64,000 nucleotides of DNA from Pelagophyceae sp. CCMP2097. Its lineage: Eukaryota; Sar; Pelagophyceae. The translations under genes and the position numbers were made by a program. The notes beneath the pieces are model-generated. The model searched no databases. It was not told the origin of the DNA and saw only the letters and a program-made list of their open reading frames with translations. How positions within the stretch are numbered: the first letter of the stretch is position 1; every line of letters begins with the position of its first letter. The stretch covers positions 81,245 to 145,244 of the forward strand of contig MU657278.1 of assembly GCA_026770575.1 (NCBI GenBank), given 5' to 3'. Below, one piece after another: positions 41,246 to 51,345 of the stretch.

Positions 41246-43055
41246 TTAAATTTCAGTGCCACCCATATCCAGGTGGGGATACTTCGCGCCTTGCCGCATT
41301 TGGTCGAGCTCGCCGCGGTATTCGGCCTCGTTCTTTGCGTCGCCCTACCGCTCAAAAATCGGGGTCGCACGTTCTTGCAAGGACAGCGCCGCGTCGAGGC
41401 GGCCGAGGCGCCACAGCAGCAGCGCGAGGCTGTTCAGAGAAGTCGCGACGTTTGGGTGGTCCGGCCCGCGCTGCTTCTCGTAGATCTCGAGGGCGCGGCG
41501 AAAGAGCGGCTCGGCGGCGTCAAGCTTGCCCTGCGACTGCAGCAGGAAGGCGAGGTTGTTCAGCATTTTTGCGACGTCCGGGTGGTCCGACCCGAGCTGC
41601 TTCTGCTTGATCTCGATGGCGCGGCGGTAGAGCGGCTCGGCGGCGTCGAGCTTGCCCTGCCCAACAGCAGCCCCGCGAGGTTGTTCAGCGACGACGCGAC
41701 GCTCGGGTGGTCCGCCCCGAGCTGCTTCTCGTGGATCTCGAGGGCGCGGCGGTTGAGCGGCTCGGCGGCGTCGAGGTGCCTTGCATCTGCAGCAGCTGCG
41801 CGAGGTTTCCCAGCGAAAACGCAATGTCCGGGTGCTCCAGCCCGAGCTGCTTCTCCTGGACCTCGAGGCTGCGGCGATAGAGCGGCTCGGCGGCTTCGAG
41901 CTTGCCCTGCTCCCGCAGTGCAAGGTTGTTCAGCAACGTCGCGACTTCCGGGTGGTCCAGCCCGAGCTGTTTCTCGTTGATCTCGAGGCCGCGGCGAAAC
42001 AGCGGCTCGGCGGCATCTAGCTTGCCCTGTGCCGGCAGCTACGACGCGAGGCTGTTCAGCGCGAAAGAGTACACCACCGAGTCCTCGCCGTGCGCGGCTA
42101 GCGCCATGTCGCGTCGGCACTTTCGGACGACAGCCAAGAGGTCGTACGCGGCGAGCTTCTCCAGAATGTCGTCCCAAACTTTGAGCTCAGATTCGACCGG
42201 CGACGATAAGGCTCTGTTGACGGCGTCGAGGAGGCCCGCCGTCCCGTCACTGCCGATAGACTCGAGGACCTCCATGCGCTCGGCGACGACGTCGAGGTTG
42301 CCGGAGAAGTACGTTCGAAAGTACTCGTTATGGGCGTGCCAGTGCGACTTCAACTTTAACTGCAGGATCTGGACGAGGTGGACCTGGAGCTCGACGACCA
42401 TGGACGTGCCGTCCGGCAGCCGGAGCCGCAAGTTGATGAGGACGTCGCGGTATCCGTTGAAGAGCGGTTTCTGGAAGCGGTTCTTGCTGCGGACGACATA
42501 GACCTCACCGGCCTCGTTAGTGAAGACCTCGAGGACGCGCTTGAGCACGGTGACGAGCGCGGCCTCGTCGCCGCAGATGATGGAGCCGCGCACGACGTCG
42601 ACGATGCTGGCCGCATCGCCGCCGTACTCGTTCTTTGCCTTTTCCGTCGCGCGCACCCGGCCCTTGAGGGGCCCCGCCGAGTAGGCGCGGAGGACCTTGT
42701 CGTCCTCGTCGTCTCGCGCCTCGCGGATCATCTCCTTGTCCGGGTCGAGGCCGGCTTCCATGACGAGGCGCCGGCAGAAGGCGTCGAGCATCTCCCTGGC
42801 GGGGTCCGCGCGGCCGTAGAGCGCGTCGAGCTGCGCCTCCATGACGACCGCAGTCCCGCCGAGGTCCTGGCGGTGGATTTTTGAGCCGCCCACGTCGTCA
42901 AAGGCCTCCGCGCCTTTCGTCGGCATGAAGACGGGTGCTGCATTGTTGAGCGCTTCGCGCCCGGCGAGGAAGCCCTTGAGATTGCGGAAGAATGCCTCCG
43001 CCTCGGGGCTCGCCGCGGCGACGCGCAGGCCCCGCGCCGCAGTCGACCAGCTCAT
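41246..43055 (-). pseudogene. RSH-TPR paralogue 2, decayed
   Basis: It is homologous to the genes at 35428 and 60728 along its full length, starting MSWSTAARGLRVAAASPEAE. The nucleotidyltransferase-like motifs are intact (DVVRGSIICGD, FNGYRDVLINL, VELQVHL). Damage begins where the TPRs start. An in-frame TAG at 42041-42039 stands where the paralogue has a Leu codon. The fourth-last TPR block lacks two residues (LALREQGK). A one-base deletion at about 41780 and a second frameshift at about 41662 follow, then a TAG at 41347-41345 in place of an Arg codon. The first 336 codons could still yield a TPR-less protein, so a truncated functional product cannot be excluded. An upstream in-frame ATG at 43196 extends the N-terminus by 47 residues. 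Confidence 0.75.
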
Positions 43056-43912
43056 GCCGGAATCGGCGTCAAAGTCGGCGGTGTCGTTTGCGTCCGAGTC
43101 GTCGTGGACTAAAACGTGGACCTTAATCTTCGTGGTGTTAAACAGCCGGAGGAGACTCCGCAACGCCGCCTTCGCCGCCTGCATCGCCGCGTTCATGGGC
43201 GCCGCGCCGCGGCCGACCTGCGCTGGCCGCCCCGAAACACGCAGCCGGGCGGCGGTTGTCGTCTGGGAGAAGTTCGAGTGCGTCAGATGGTTCTGCCATT
43301 CCTTGGCGAAACATTACAGAGATCGAACGTTTTGGCTTACGCGACGCGTGTCGTGGACGAGCAGGACGGGGACTCGAGCCAGTGACAAAGAGAGCTCCAA
43401 AGATTTCCGTAGAAAGGGGGTGACTTACACGACGCGTGTCATGGAGGGGGTGTCTACTGCGGGAAGTAGCGCGCCCCCGGATGAGTCGATTTCAGAAAGC
43501 TACTACCTCGCTTCGGCAACGGCCCTCTCCCGTAGGTTATGGGCTCCAATACGCTTCGTGTGCATTCGCGGAAATCGTTTCCTGCCGAAATGATGATACC
43601 TTCGGTGTTTGAAATCCCTTGCCAACTCCTGCCCAGGTCCCTTTGAATGGGCGGAGAAGCAGAGGGGGGGGCTCGAAGGAACTTCCCGTGGTTGGTGTGT
43701 GTACAAACGATGAAGGGCCCACTTTCGCTCTCTGTGTTGGCTCACTCGAGGCACTTGGGCTGGGAACGTGAAAGACCCCGGACTCTGGCGGGTTCCGGGG
43801 CGAAGGTGCAACCGTCCATATAATATTTTAATGGAGCCGCCCAGGAGCAGGCTTGGCGCCAGGCGCGTCGGCGGAGGACGATTCGGGCATGGTCGTCGTC
43901 TCCTGCGCACTG
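43056..43912. other. No gene; SINE-like fragments
   Basis: 43330-43372 (GGCTTACGCGACGCGTGTCG) and 43423-43445 (GACTTACACGACGCGTGTCA) are fragments of the SINE-like family of 18185 and 31171. No coding region is recognised. Confidence 0.45.
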
Positions 43913-44186
43913 TCACTGCGCCTGCGTGAAGCCGTTGACCGGAGCGGCGTCTGATTCGGTTGATTCGGCAATGTCGAAGATCTCGTTGTCCGCGGATTTC
44001 TTCTTGGCCACAGTCTCGCACCCGAGGCGCCTGCACCGATCCGCCGAGACGTCGATCTCGCGTCCGTGGCCTTCGCGGACGAGTCGCCACTTTTGGCGAA
44101 ACCCGCGCGACTCGCCAAAATGGCCGCACTGCTCGAGGGCGACCAGGTGGCACCACCGCATGTCGGCAACGTACAGATACACAAAC
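43913..44186 (-). CDS. C-terminal exon of an unknown protein
   Basis: After the acceptor AAAGCCTAG the frame reads FVYLYVADMRWCHLVALE, CGHFGESRGFRQKWRLVR and DVSADRCRRLGC, then an acidic tail ending NGFTQAQ and TGA at 43915-43913. Codon bias is strong, so I accept it as a real terminal exon. Several Cys/His (WCHL, CGHFG, RCRRLGC) hint at metal binding. The preceding exon is not identified; upstream are arrays. It could belong to the same gene as the AP2-like exon at 48830, but the phases do not fit directly. Confidence 0.5.
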
Positions 44187-44239
44187 CTAGGCTTTATTTC
44201 AGGGCGAAGAAGGAGAGGCGGCTTGCATGGAGAAACATG

Positions 44240-44690
44240 CCCCGTCGGGTGCATCCCAAAAAGGCCGCGGGGCCCATCCACGCCTCTGCTCTCAAGGGGC
44301 CTTGCGAGGGGCCATCCAGTCTTGGAAGGGCAAGAGGCCTCTTCGGGGCCCGTCCGAGGGGCCCCTTTTCGAGGCTTTGCAGGGCACCCAGAGGCGAGGC
44401 CCCGAAAAAGGGGAGGTTTTGCGAGGGGCCGTTCCTCCAACCGATATACAAGCCGCCAGAGAAGACAGAAAGGGCCCGTCCCAAGCAGAGGGCCCTTGCG
44501 AGGCGCCTTGACGGCAACCTGCAAGGGTCCTTTGCAAGGCACCGTGCGTGGCGGCTTGATAGGGCCCCTGAAAGAGGCCTTGCAAGTGACCGTGCATTCG
44601 GCCGTCGACGGCCCCAAAAAGGGCCCACCACTCTGGGCTTTTCGAAGACTTGAAACAGGATGGTCTGAGCCTCGCCCCCGTGAGCCCGTA
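44240..44690. repeat. GAGGCC spacer-type repeat
   Basis: It contains the GGCCTTGCAAGTGACCGTGC and GGCACCGTGCGTGGCGGCTT pieces shared with 23020-23160 and 48000-48065. Open frames here are repeat translations. Confidence 0.55.
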
Positions 44691-44819
44691 TCCGGCATGA
44701 ACTCATGTGTTTGATTCTAAATCGCAGAATGCTCCACGCGGCGGCTCAGACGCAGAGGACCAAAAGAGTACGGGGTAGGCGGCAACGTCCCGTGGAAACG
44801 TCCCGTGACATAGTGGCAC

Positions 44820-45260
44820 ACGGTCCCCGCGACACGGACCCTGTGTGACACGGTTCAAGTGACAAAGTCGCTCTGCCAAGCAAGTTCCGGTCCCAAGACA
44901 AGGCCCCCGTTTCAGGTTCCCGTGACGAGGTCCCTATGGCAAGGCCCCTATGGCAAGGCCCCTATGGCAGGGCCCCTATGGCAAGGCCCCTATGGCAAGG
45001 ACCCTATGGCAAGGACCCTATGGCAAGGACCCTGGACAGGGCTCTGCGACAAGGACCCGTGACAAGGACCTATGGGTCCCGTGACAAGAACGCCGTGATC
45101 CCGTGACAGGGCCCCTGTGACGACGCCCCCGTGCCCTTGTGACAATGACCCCGTGGCGACGTCCCGTGCCACGGTCCCTGACAAAACATCCCGGAGGCCC
45201 TTGTGAGACAAAATCACCGAGGTCCTTGTGAGCAAATGTCCCTGAGACCATCTCATACGG
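44820..45260. repeat. 14-bp minisatellite array, family B
   Basis: Units such as CCCTATGGCAAGGC and CCCGTGACAAGGA are in tandem; GCCCCTATGGCAAG is repeated four or more times at 44938-45000. Confidence 0.85.
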
Positions 45261-45299
45261 CACGAGCCCACCCGGGATCGTATGAATCCAAATGTCCCA

Positions 45300-46610
45300 C
45301 GCGGCGACTCAGCTCCCTCGGCGAGTTCCGACGCGGCCGCCGAGCGGCCCGTCCAGGGGTCCAAGCGACTTTCCGAGGGGCCGCCCAGGGGACGTCGCAG
45401 AGAGACCGCAGTCGAGGAGACTGTCGAAAAGACCGTCCAAGGGACCGTCGAGGAACTGCTGTCAACGCGACGGTCGCAGAGGGTCCGTCGAGGGATCGTC
45501 CGAGGAACTGTCCAAAGCGACCGTCCAAGGGACCGCCCAAGCGACCATCCGGGGGACCATCCAAGCGACTGTCCGAGGGCCCGTCCTAGGGACCGCCCAG
45601 AGCAGAGGGGCGCTGCAGTCGAGGAGACGGCAGCCGAGCGACCGCCCAAGGAACCGTCCGAGGGACTCTACACGGGACTGACGCAAAGGGACCGACGAGG
45701 GATCGTCGAGGGACCGTCCAAGGGATCGGCCAGAGGGACCGGTCGAAGAGGCCGTCGAAAGGACCGTCAAAGGGACCGTCTCAGAGGGACCGTCTCAGAG
45801 GGACCGCCCAAGGGACCGTCCAAGGAACAGTCCAAAGGAAGTGTCCAAAGGACTGAACTAGGGACCGTCCAAGAGACCGTTCGAGGGACCATCCAAACGA
45901 CCGTCCGAGGGACCGTCCACGAGACCGTCGTAGAGGACCCGTCGAGGGCCCGCCGAGAGATAGCTCAAGGAACTGCCCAAGGAACTGTCCAAAAGGAATG
46001 CCCAAAGGCCCGCCCAAGGGACCGTCGCAGGGTCCGTCCGAGAGTCCGCCCGCGGGATGTCGCAGAGGGGGCGCAGTCGAGCGGCCTTCCAAACGACCGC
46101 CCCGTGGACCCTCCACGGGACCGTCGCAGAGGGACCGTCGAGGGACCCTCCAAGGGACCCTCCAATGGAACTGTCCAAAGGAGCTGTCCAAAAATTCGCC
46201 CAAGGGGTCGTCTGAGGCACTGTTGAGGGACCATCCAAGCGACCGTACGAGGGACCATCCGAGGGACCGTCCGAGCGACTGTCCGAGTGTTCGTCCAGGG
46301 GAAGTCGCAGAGGGGCTGCAGTCGAGGGGCCAAGTAGGCGTCCGAGGGACAGTCGAGAAACCGCATTCAAAGCGACCGTCACAGAGGGCTCGTCGAGGGA
46401 CCCTCAAAGGAACTGTCCAAAGGAATCGTCCAAAGGACCGCCCAAGCAACAGTCCGAGCCTCTCGAGGGGCCGTCTCAAGGCGTCGGTTCGAATGGCCAT
46501 CGAGAGGGGCCGTCTCGAATGGCCGTCTCCACGGGCCATCTCAAGGCGCCGTTTCGAATGACCGTCGAAAGAGCCGTCTCGAGGGGCCGTCTCGAGAAGC
46601 CGGAGATGAG
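45300..46610. repeat. 12-bp minisatellite array, family C
   Basis: AGGGACCGTCCA-type 12-bp units, for example seven consecutive 12-mers at about 45521-45604. The array stays open for 314 codons in one frame because 36-bp multiples lack stops; it is not a gene. Confidence 0.85.
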
Positions 46611-46611
46611 C

Positions 46612-47150
46612 AGCGGCGGGTTCGGGTTTGCCTTCAACCCGCGGGTCGCGCTTGCCGGGTTTGCGCGACCCAAATAGCCACGGGTCTGGCCGCGGCCTGA
46701 ACCCCGAACCCGACCTTTTGAAGACGATGTGGGAACTCGACGAACCCGCGACCCATTGGGTTTGGCACAAATTGGAAACCCGACCCGAAGACTCCCGGCA
46801 CCTTCGTCGAAAAAAGGCACTCACCAAAACTTGGATGTGTAGCAGGGAGGGAGGTCGTATACGGAAACGACGCTGTTGTACAGCGCGCCGCCGCGCTGCG
46901 AAACGGGGGGCGGCGCAGGGACGTGGAGCGACCTACGCGCGCCCGTAAAAGAAAACCCGTTGCTTCAAAAGTGCGACCCGCCGCCGCGACGACGGGTTCG
47001 GGTTTGCCCGAAGCCCACGGGTTGACCGGGTTTGCGCGTTTTGGTCGACTCGCATTGAAGTGGGTCTGGCCGTGGCCCAAACCCGAAAAGTCGGGTTTGG
47101 TCGTTTGACAAACCCGCGACCCTTTGGGTTGGGCACAAATTGAAAAGCTC
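46612..47150 (+). repeat. Dispersed CGGGTTTG element, copies 3 and 4
   Basis: Two copies (about 46612-46800 and 46975-47150) flank a short unique piece. Both contain GGGTTCGGGTTTGCC and, near their ends, CGACCC(A/T)TTGGGTTNGGCACAAATTG. Confidence 0.7.
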
Positions 47151-47179
47151 GGAGGACGGGCCCCTGCAAAGCCTCTTTG

Positions 47180-48390
47180 GCGGCCAGTTGCCCGGTCCCG
47201 TTTCGAGAGCCCGTCTCTCGGGACCGTCTCGAGGGACCCGTCTCCCGAGGGCCCGTCACCAGAGGCTCGCCTTCAGGGTGAGAAGCTGTCTAAGAAACCA
47301 TCAAGAATCGCTAAGAGGGACCGTCCGTCGTCGGCAACCCGTGCGAGGGCCCGTTTCGAGACAGGACCGTACGAGGGTCCGTGCTTAGAGAGGAGCCGTC
47401 TCGACGATTCGTCGGAGGGCCGTGTAGGGAGAGGCCGCAGAAGAATCGCGAGGGGCCGGAGAGAGGAGCCGGAGAGAGGGCCGGAGAGAGGGTCCATCGA
47501 TCCGCTTGAGAGAAAGACCGCCTCTCAAAGACCGCCTCGTGAGAGACCCGTCTCAAGGCCCGCCTCAAAGGCCTACCTCGAGGGCTCGTCTCACCAGCCC
47601 GTCTCAAGGGCTCGTCTCGAGGGACCGCATAGAGAGGCCTTGTCCAAAGGGGCCGCCTAGGGACCGTCTCGAGGGCCCGCCTCTCGGTGGCTCGCCTCAA
47701 ACGACCGTATGACGGGACTCCATGAGGACCGAGAGGGCCCGCCGATCCGAGCGAGAGAGGGGGCGCCTCCGAGTCTTTGGGCCCGTTTCGAAAGATCGGC
47801 CTCCAAAGGACCGTAATAGGGGGCCGTCTCTTCGAGGGCCGTCGCTCGAGGGCCCGCCTCGAGGAGCCTCGTCTCAAAGGCCTGCCTCGAGGCCGCGTCT
47901 CGAGGGACCGTCCAAAGGGCATTGGAGAGAGGGTGGCGAAGAGACCATAAAAGGGCCCTTGAAGAGCCCTCCGGACGGGCCCCTGCAAGGCCTCTTTCGC
48001 GATCACTTGCAAGGCCTCTGCGAAGTCACTTGCAAGCCCTCTTTCAAGGGCCTATCAAGCCCCCACGCAAGTGTCTTGCAAAATTCCCGCGTTCTGGCCC
48101 TTCCAGGGTCCCTTTACGGCTCCTCGGCTGGGAGATGCCACATGATTTGATAGTCCGGGGACCTGCCCGAGGGACCGTCCGAGGGACCGTCCAAGCGACC
48201 CTCCGGAGGCCCGTTGAGGGGACGTCGCAGAGGGGTCGCAGTCGAGGGGCCGAGTGGCCGTCCAGGGGACCGTCGAGAAACCGCCGCCAAATCGACCGTC
48301 ACAGAGGGCCCGTCGAAGGACCGTCAAAGTGTCCAAAGGAACCGTCCAAGGGACCGTCCAAGGGACCATCCGAGAGAGCGTCCGAGCCGC
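47180..48390. repeat. Arrays and spacer
   Basis: 47180-47930 has 13-14-bp CTCGAGGGACCGT-type units. 47940-48070 is the GAGGCC/CACTTGCAAG spacer. 48160-48390 is family C (GAGGGACCGTCC). Confidence 0.75.
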
Positions 48391-48553
48391 GGAACTGCGA
48401 GCCGCCGCGGCGCCCGGCGGAGGCGGCCCCGGGGCAGCCTCTGAGCGGACGCGGGGGTCGCCGTCTCGGGTTGCCGTTTGCCGCCAAATACCGAGAGCGA
48501 TTTCGTTTGCCTCGAGGTTGTTGGATATTCGCTTTTCCGCGACGTTTCCTTAC

Positions 48554-48830
48554 GACACGGCTCGCCCACTCGAAAACTGCGGCGCGCCGTCGCAACTCCC
48601 CAGAGTCGACGAAGCATTGGCCGTGGAGGCGGAGCTGGGCCGCGCGGAGCGGCTTTGGAAGTTGCGTGGAAGGGAGCCGTCGCAGCGTGAGCGTGGCACC
48701 GCTGGGCACTGCCGATTCAAACTTTGGCGCTGTCGGCGGCGTTTTCCCCATTTCCTGAGCGGCCCACGTCGCGGCCGCGTCCTCGTAGGCGGCTTGGGCG
48801 TCTTGGACATCGTCGAAGAAACCAAGGTAC
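48554..48830 (-). CDS. AP2/ERF-like exon
   Basis: The exon is bounded by an acceptor (CATGTCTCTAG) and a GTAAGG donor, 277 nt. It begins YLGFFDDVQDAQAAYEDAA, which resembles the C-terminal strand-helix part of an AP2/ERF DNA-binding domain (LG-x-F-x5-A-x2-AY-x2-AA). The rest (TLRRLPSTQLPKPLRAAQ) is not recognised. The upstream exon that should hold the first AP2 strands was not found. The C/G third-position bias is clear. Alternative: a chance resemblance in a helix-rich protein. Confidence 0.4.
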
Positions 48831-48949
48831 CTAGAGACATGCCCATGAAGAATTCCGACGCATCGCAGAAACTCCGTCGAGCAACATTCAACTCCCATGG
48901 GAACATTTCGGGAATGCGCCTCGCCCCCCGGACGCAAAGACCCGAATAA

Positions 48950-49366
48950 GTCACTTATCCACTTGATAGGTTTCTGTTGGGTCGTCCGTTGGGTTTATTG
49001 CCAACGCGCCTACGGGGGTCCTATGATCGGCGGGGCCTCCGGGGTGCACTAGGTGGCCCGCGCGCTTGCTTGCACCGAGATTCGGAGTGTTTTCTTTACT
49101 TTTACCCTTGGGCCTTCCTTACTCGGTTCCTTACTCGATTTTACTTGGTAAGTGGGAACGAGGCGCCTCCTCGGATTTGAGCGGGCCAATGATCCTCTGA
49201 AAGTGCCACAGGGGAAAAGTAAAAAATACTCCGAATCTCGGTGCAAGCAAGCGCGCGGGCCACCCAGTGCACCCCGGAGGCCCCGTCGATCATAGAACCC
49301 CCGTAGGCGCGTTGGAAATAAACCCAACGGACGACCCAACAGAAAACTATCCAGTGGATAAGTGAT
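48950..49366. mobile_element. Short foldback element related to the Mutator-like TIRs
   Basis: Inverted arms of about 190 bp start TCACTTATCCACTTGATAGG on the left and end with the near complement on the right. The arms share GTCGTCCGTTGGGTTTATT, a CGGCGGGGC(C)TCCGGGG block and GCACCGAGATTCGGAGTGTT with diverged counterparts in the 14072-15995 arms. No gene fits in the short centre. The target duplication is unclear. Confidence 0.6.
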
Positions 49367-49399
49367 CCATTGGAGTAAGGCGCCGCCCGGAAGCCCGGT

Positions 49400-50810
49400 C
49401 GCAGGAGCAGGGTTGGGTTCGGGTTTGTCGGAAAACCGCGGGTCGGGCTTGCAGGGTTATAGCGTCATGGGGGACCCATTTACCCACGAGTTTGACCGTG
49501 GCCCGAACCCGACCTCTCGAAGACGGGTTTGTTGACTCGACAAACCCGCGATCCGAGGGTTCGGCACAGATTGAAAGCCCGACTCGAATACACCGCCCCT
49601 GCTCCTGGCTGTACGGCGCCGCCACCGGGTGTTTGTCAGTCCGCACTTTTGTGACCACTCGCCCGGCCTCAGCGCGGTCACTTGGTCTCTTTGAAGGGCC
49701 CTTGAAAAATCCTCCGGACAGGCCCCTGCAAGGCCGCTTCGAATTGGATGGCCCAGCTCCGGAACCGCACCTCTTTTCGAGCGGTGGACCTCCGAAAGGC
49801 GCCCGCGGCGAGGGTCGGGCCAAAGGGAGCCACAGTCCACGCGACGTTTCGAGGGGCCGAGTGGCCGTCTCAAGTGGTCGTCTCGAGTGGACCTTTTCGA
49901 GGGGCCGGCAAGAGTGGCCTTATTGAGGGGCCTTCTCGAGGGGCCGTCCAGAGGCGCCGTTTCGAGGGACCTTGGATACGGGGCTCTGTTCGAAGCATCG
50001 TCCCATGCGCCGTCTCAAGCGGCCGTCCAAAAGGCGCCGTTTCCAAGGGCCGTCTCAAGGGGCCATCTCGAGGGGCCCGTCCAAAAGGCGCCGTTTCGAG
50101 GGGCCGTCTCGAGGGGCCGTCTGACAGAGGGGCCGTCTGACAGAGGGGCCGTTTCGAGAGGCCTTGCAAGAGGCCGGCGAGCAAGGCCTTCTCAAGGGAC
50201 CGTCTAAAGGCGCCGTTTCGAGGGACCGTCTCGAGGGACCAACAAGAGGGGCCTTCTTGAGGCGCCGTCTCGAGGGGCCGTATAAAGGGATTGTTTCGAG
50301 GGACCCTCTTGAGTGGCCTTCTCGAGGGACCGCCTCGCGGGGCCGTCTCGAGGGGCGTCCAAGGGCCCTTGAAAGAGGCCTTGCAAGCGACCGCGTAAAG
50401 GCCAAGCAAGTGACGACCAAAGTAGCTTTCTGGGCGGGCCTCTGCACGGTCGCTTGCATGGCCTCTTTCAAGGGCCCGTCCGAGCGACCGTCCGAGCGAC
50501 TGTCCGAGGGCCCGTCGATTTCGACCGTCGCAGAGGGCCCGTCGAGGGACCGTCAAAGGAACTGTCCAAATAAATCGTCCAAGCGACCATCCGAGTGACC
50601 GTCCGAGTGACCGTCCGAGGCGGAAGCAGGGGCGGGTTCGTTTTTTCCTCTTCGAAACCCCGCGGGTCGGGCTTGCCGGGTGTTTTGGCGGACCCGTTTA
50701 CCCGCGTGGCCGCGGCCCGAACCCGACGTCTCGAAGACGGGTTTGGTCGACAAACCCGCAACCCTTTGGGTTTGGCACAAGTTGAGCAACACGACCCGAA
50801 TGGTCCCGCG
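49400..50810. repeat. CGGGTTTG copies 5 and 6, spacers and arrays
   Basis: 49400-49600 and 50625-50810 are copies of the CGGGTTTG element. 49612-49830 is the spacer type with GCCGCCACCGGGTGTTTG and GGCGCCCGCGGCGAGGGTC. 49830-50350 is reverse-type family A, then the GAGGCC spacer (50350-50480) and a short family C array (50480-50620). Confidence 0.75.
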
Positions 50811-50958
50811 AAAAATGCGGGCGTATACGACTTTTGCGTCGCGGAAATCGCCTCCGCCGCAGAGCGACTCTGGCCCACCGAGCCCCACTTTTGTCCGCTG
50901 AGCACCGTCGGACGCGGCGTGGCGCTCGACGTTGCCCTGGCGCTCGAACTTTGCCGTG
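50811..50958 (+). CDS. Possible orphan exon, strand uncertain
   Basis: The plus frame reads NAGVYDFCVAEIASAAERLW then PHFCPLSTVGRGVALDVAL up to a GTGTAA donor. The minus strand also has a fair frame (SLCGGGDFRDAKVVYARIF). Both have C/G-rich third positions, so I cannot settle the strand. No domain is assigned. Confidence 0.3.
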
Positions 50959-51127
50959 TAACCTACAGGCCGTGGACGGTTCTTTCGCCGTGCCACGAGC
51001 ATCGGATCCAGGCTCAGTCTTGCTGCATCGGATCTTGGCCTGGCCTTGCGCTGCCCAAAGAGACCAATGTCGAGCGCGCCGGCCGGGGGACCTTGCGGGA
51101 GACTCGGGAGGGTCGTCGAAGACGTCT

Positions 51128-51345
51128 GCGAAGACGGTTGAGACGGTTCTCAACGTTTGCGAAGACGGTTGAGACGGTTCTCAACGTTTGCGAAGACGGT
51201 TGAGACGGTTCTCAACGTTTGNNNNNNNNNNNNNNNNNNNNNNNNNNNNNNGGTTCTCAACGTTTGCGAAGACGGTTGAGACGGTTCTCAACGTTTGCGA
51301 AGACGGTTGAGACGGTTCTCAACGTTTGCGAAGGCGGTTGAGACG
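51128..51345. repeat. 31-bp tandem repeat with gap
   Basis: GAGACGGTTCTCAACGTTTG plus the 11 bp CGAAGACGGTT forms a 31-bp unit repeated at least six times. A 30-N gap (51222-51251) lies inside. Each unit has an inner dyad (GTTGAGACGGTTCTCAAC). Confidence 0.9.

Noticed and set aside
45282..46226. 314-codon open frame rich in Arg, Pro and Gly
   Set aside because: It is translated family C minisatellite; 12-bp units cannot generate stops in that frame. Similar frames at 12447-13499, 10267-10968, 51927-52661 and 57328-58253 were dropped for the same reason.
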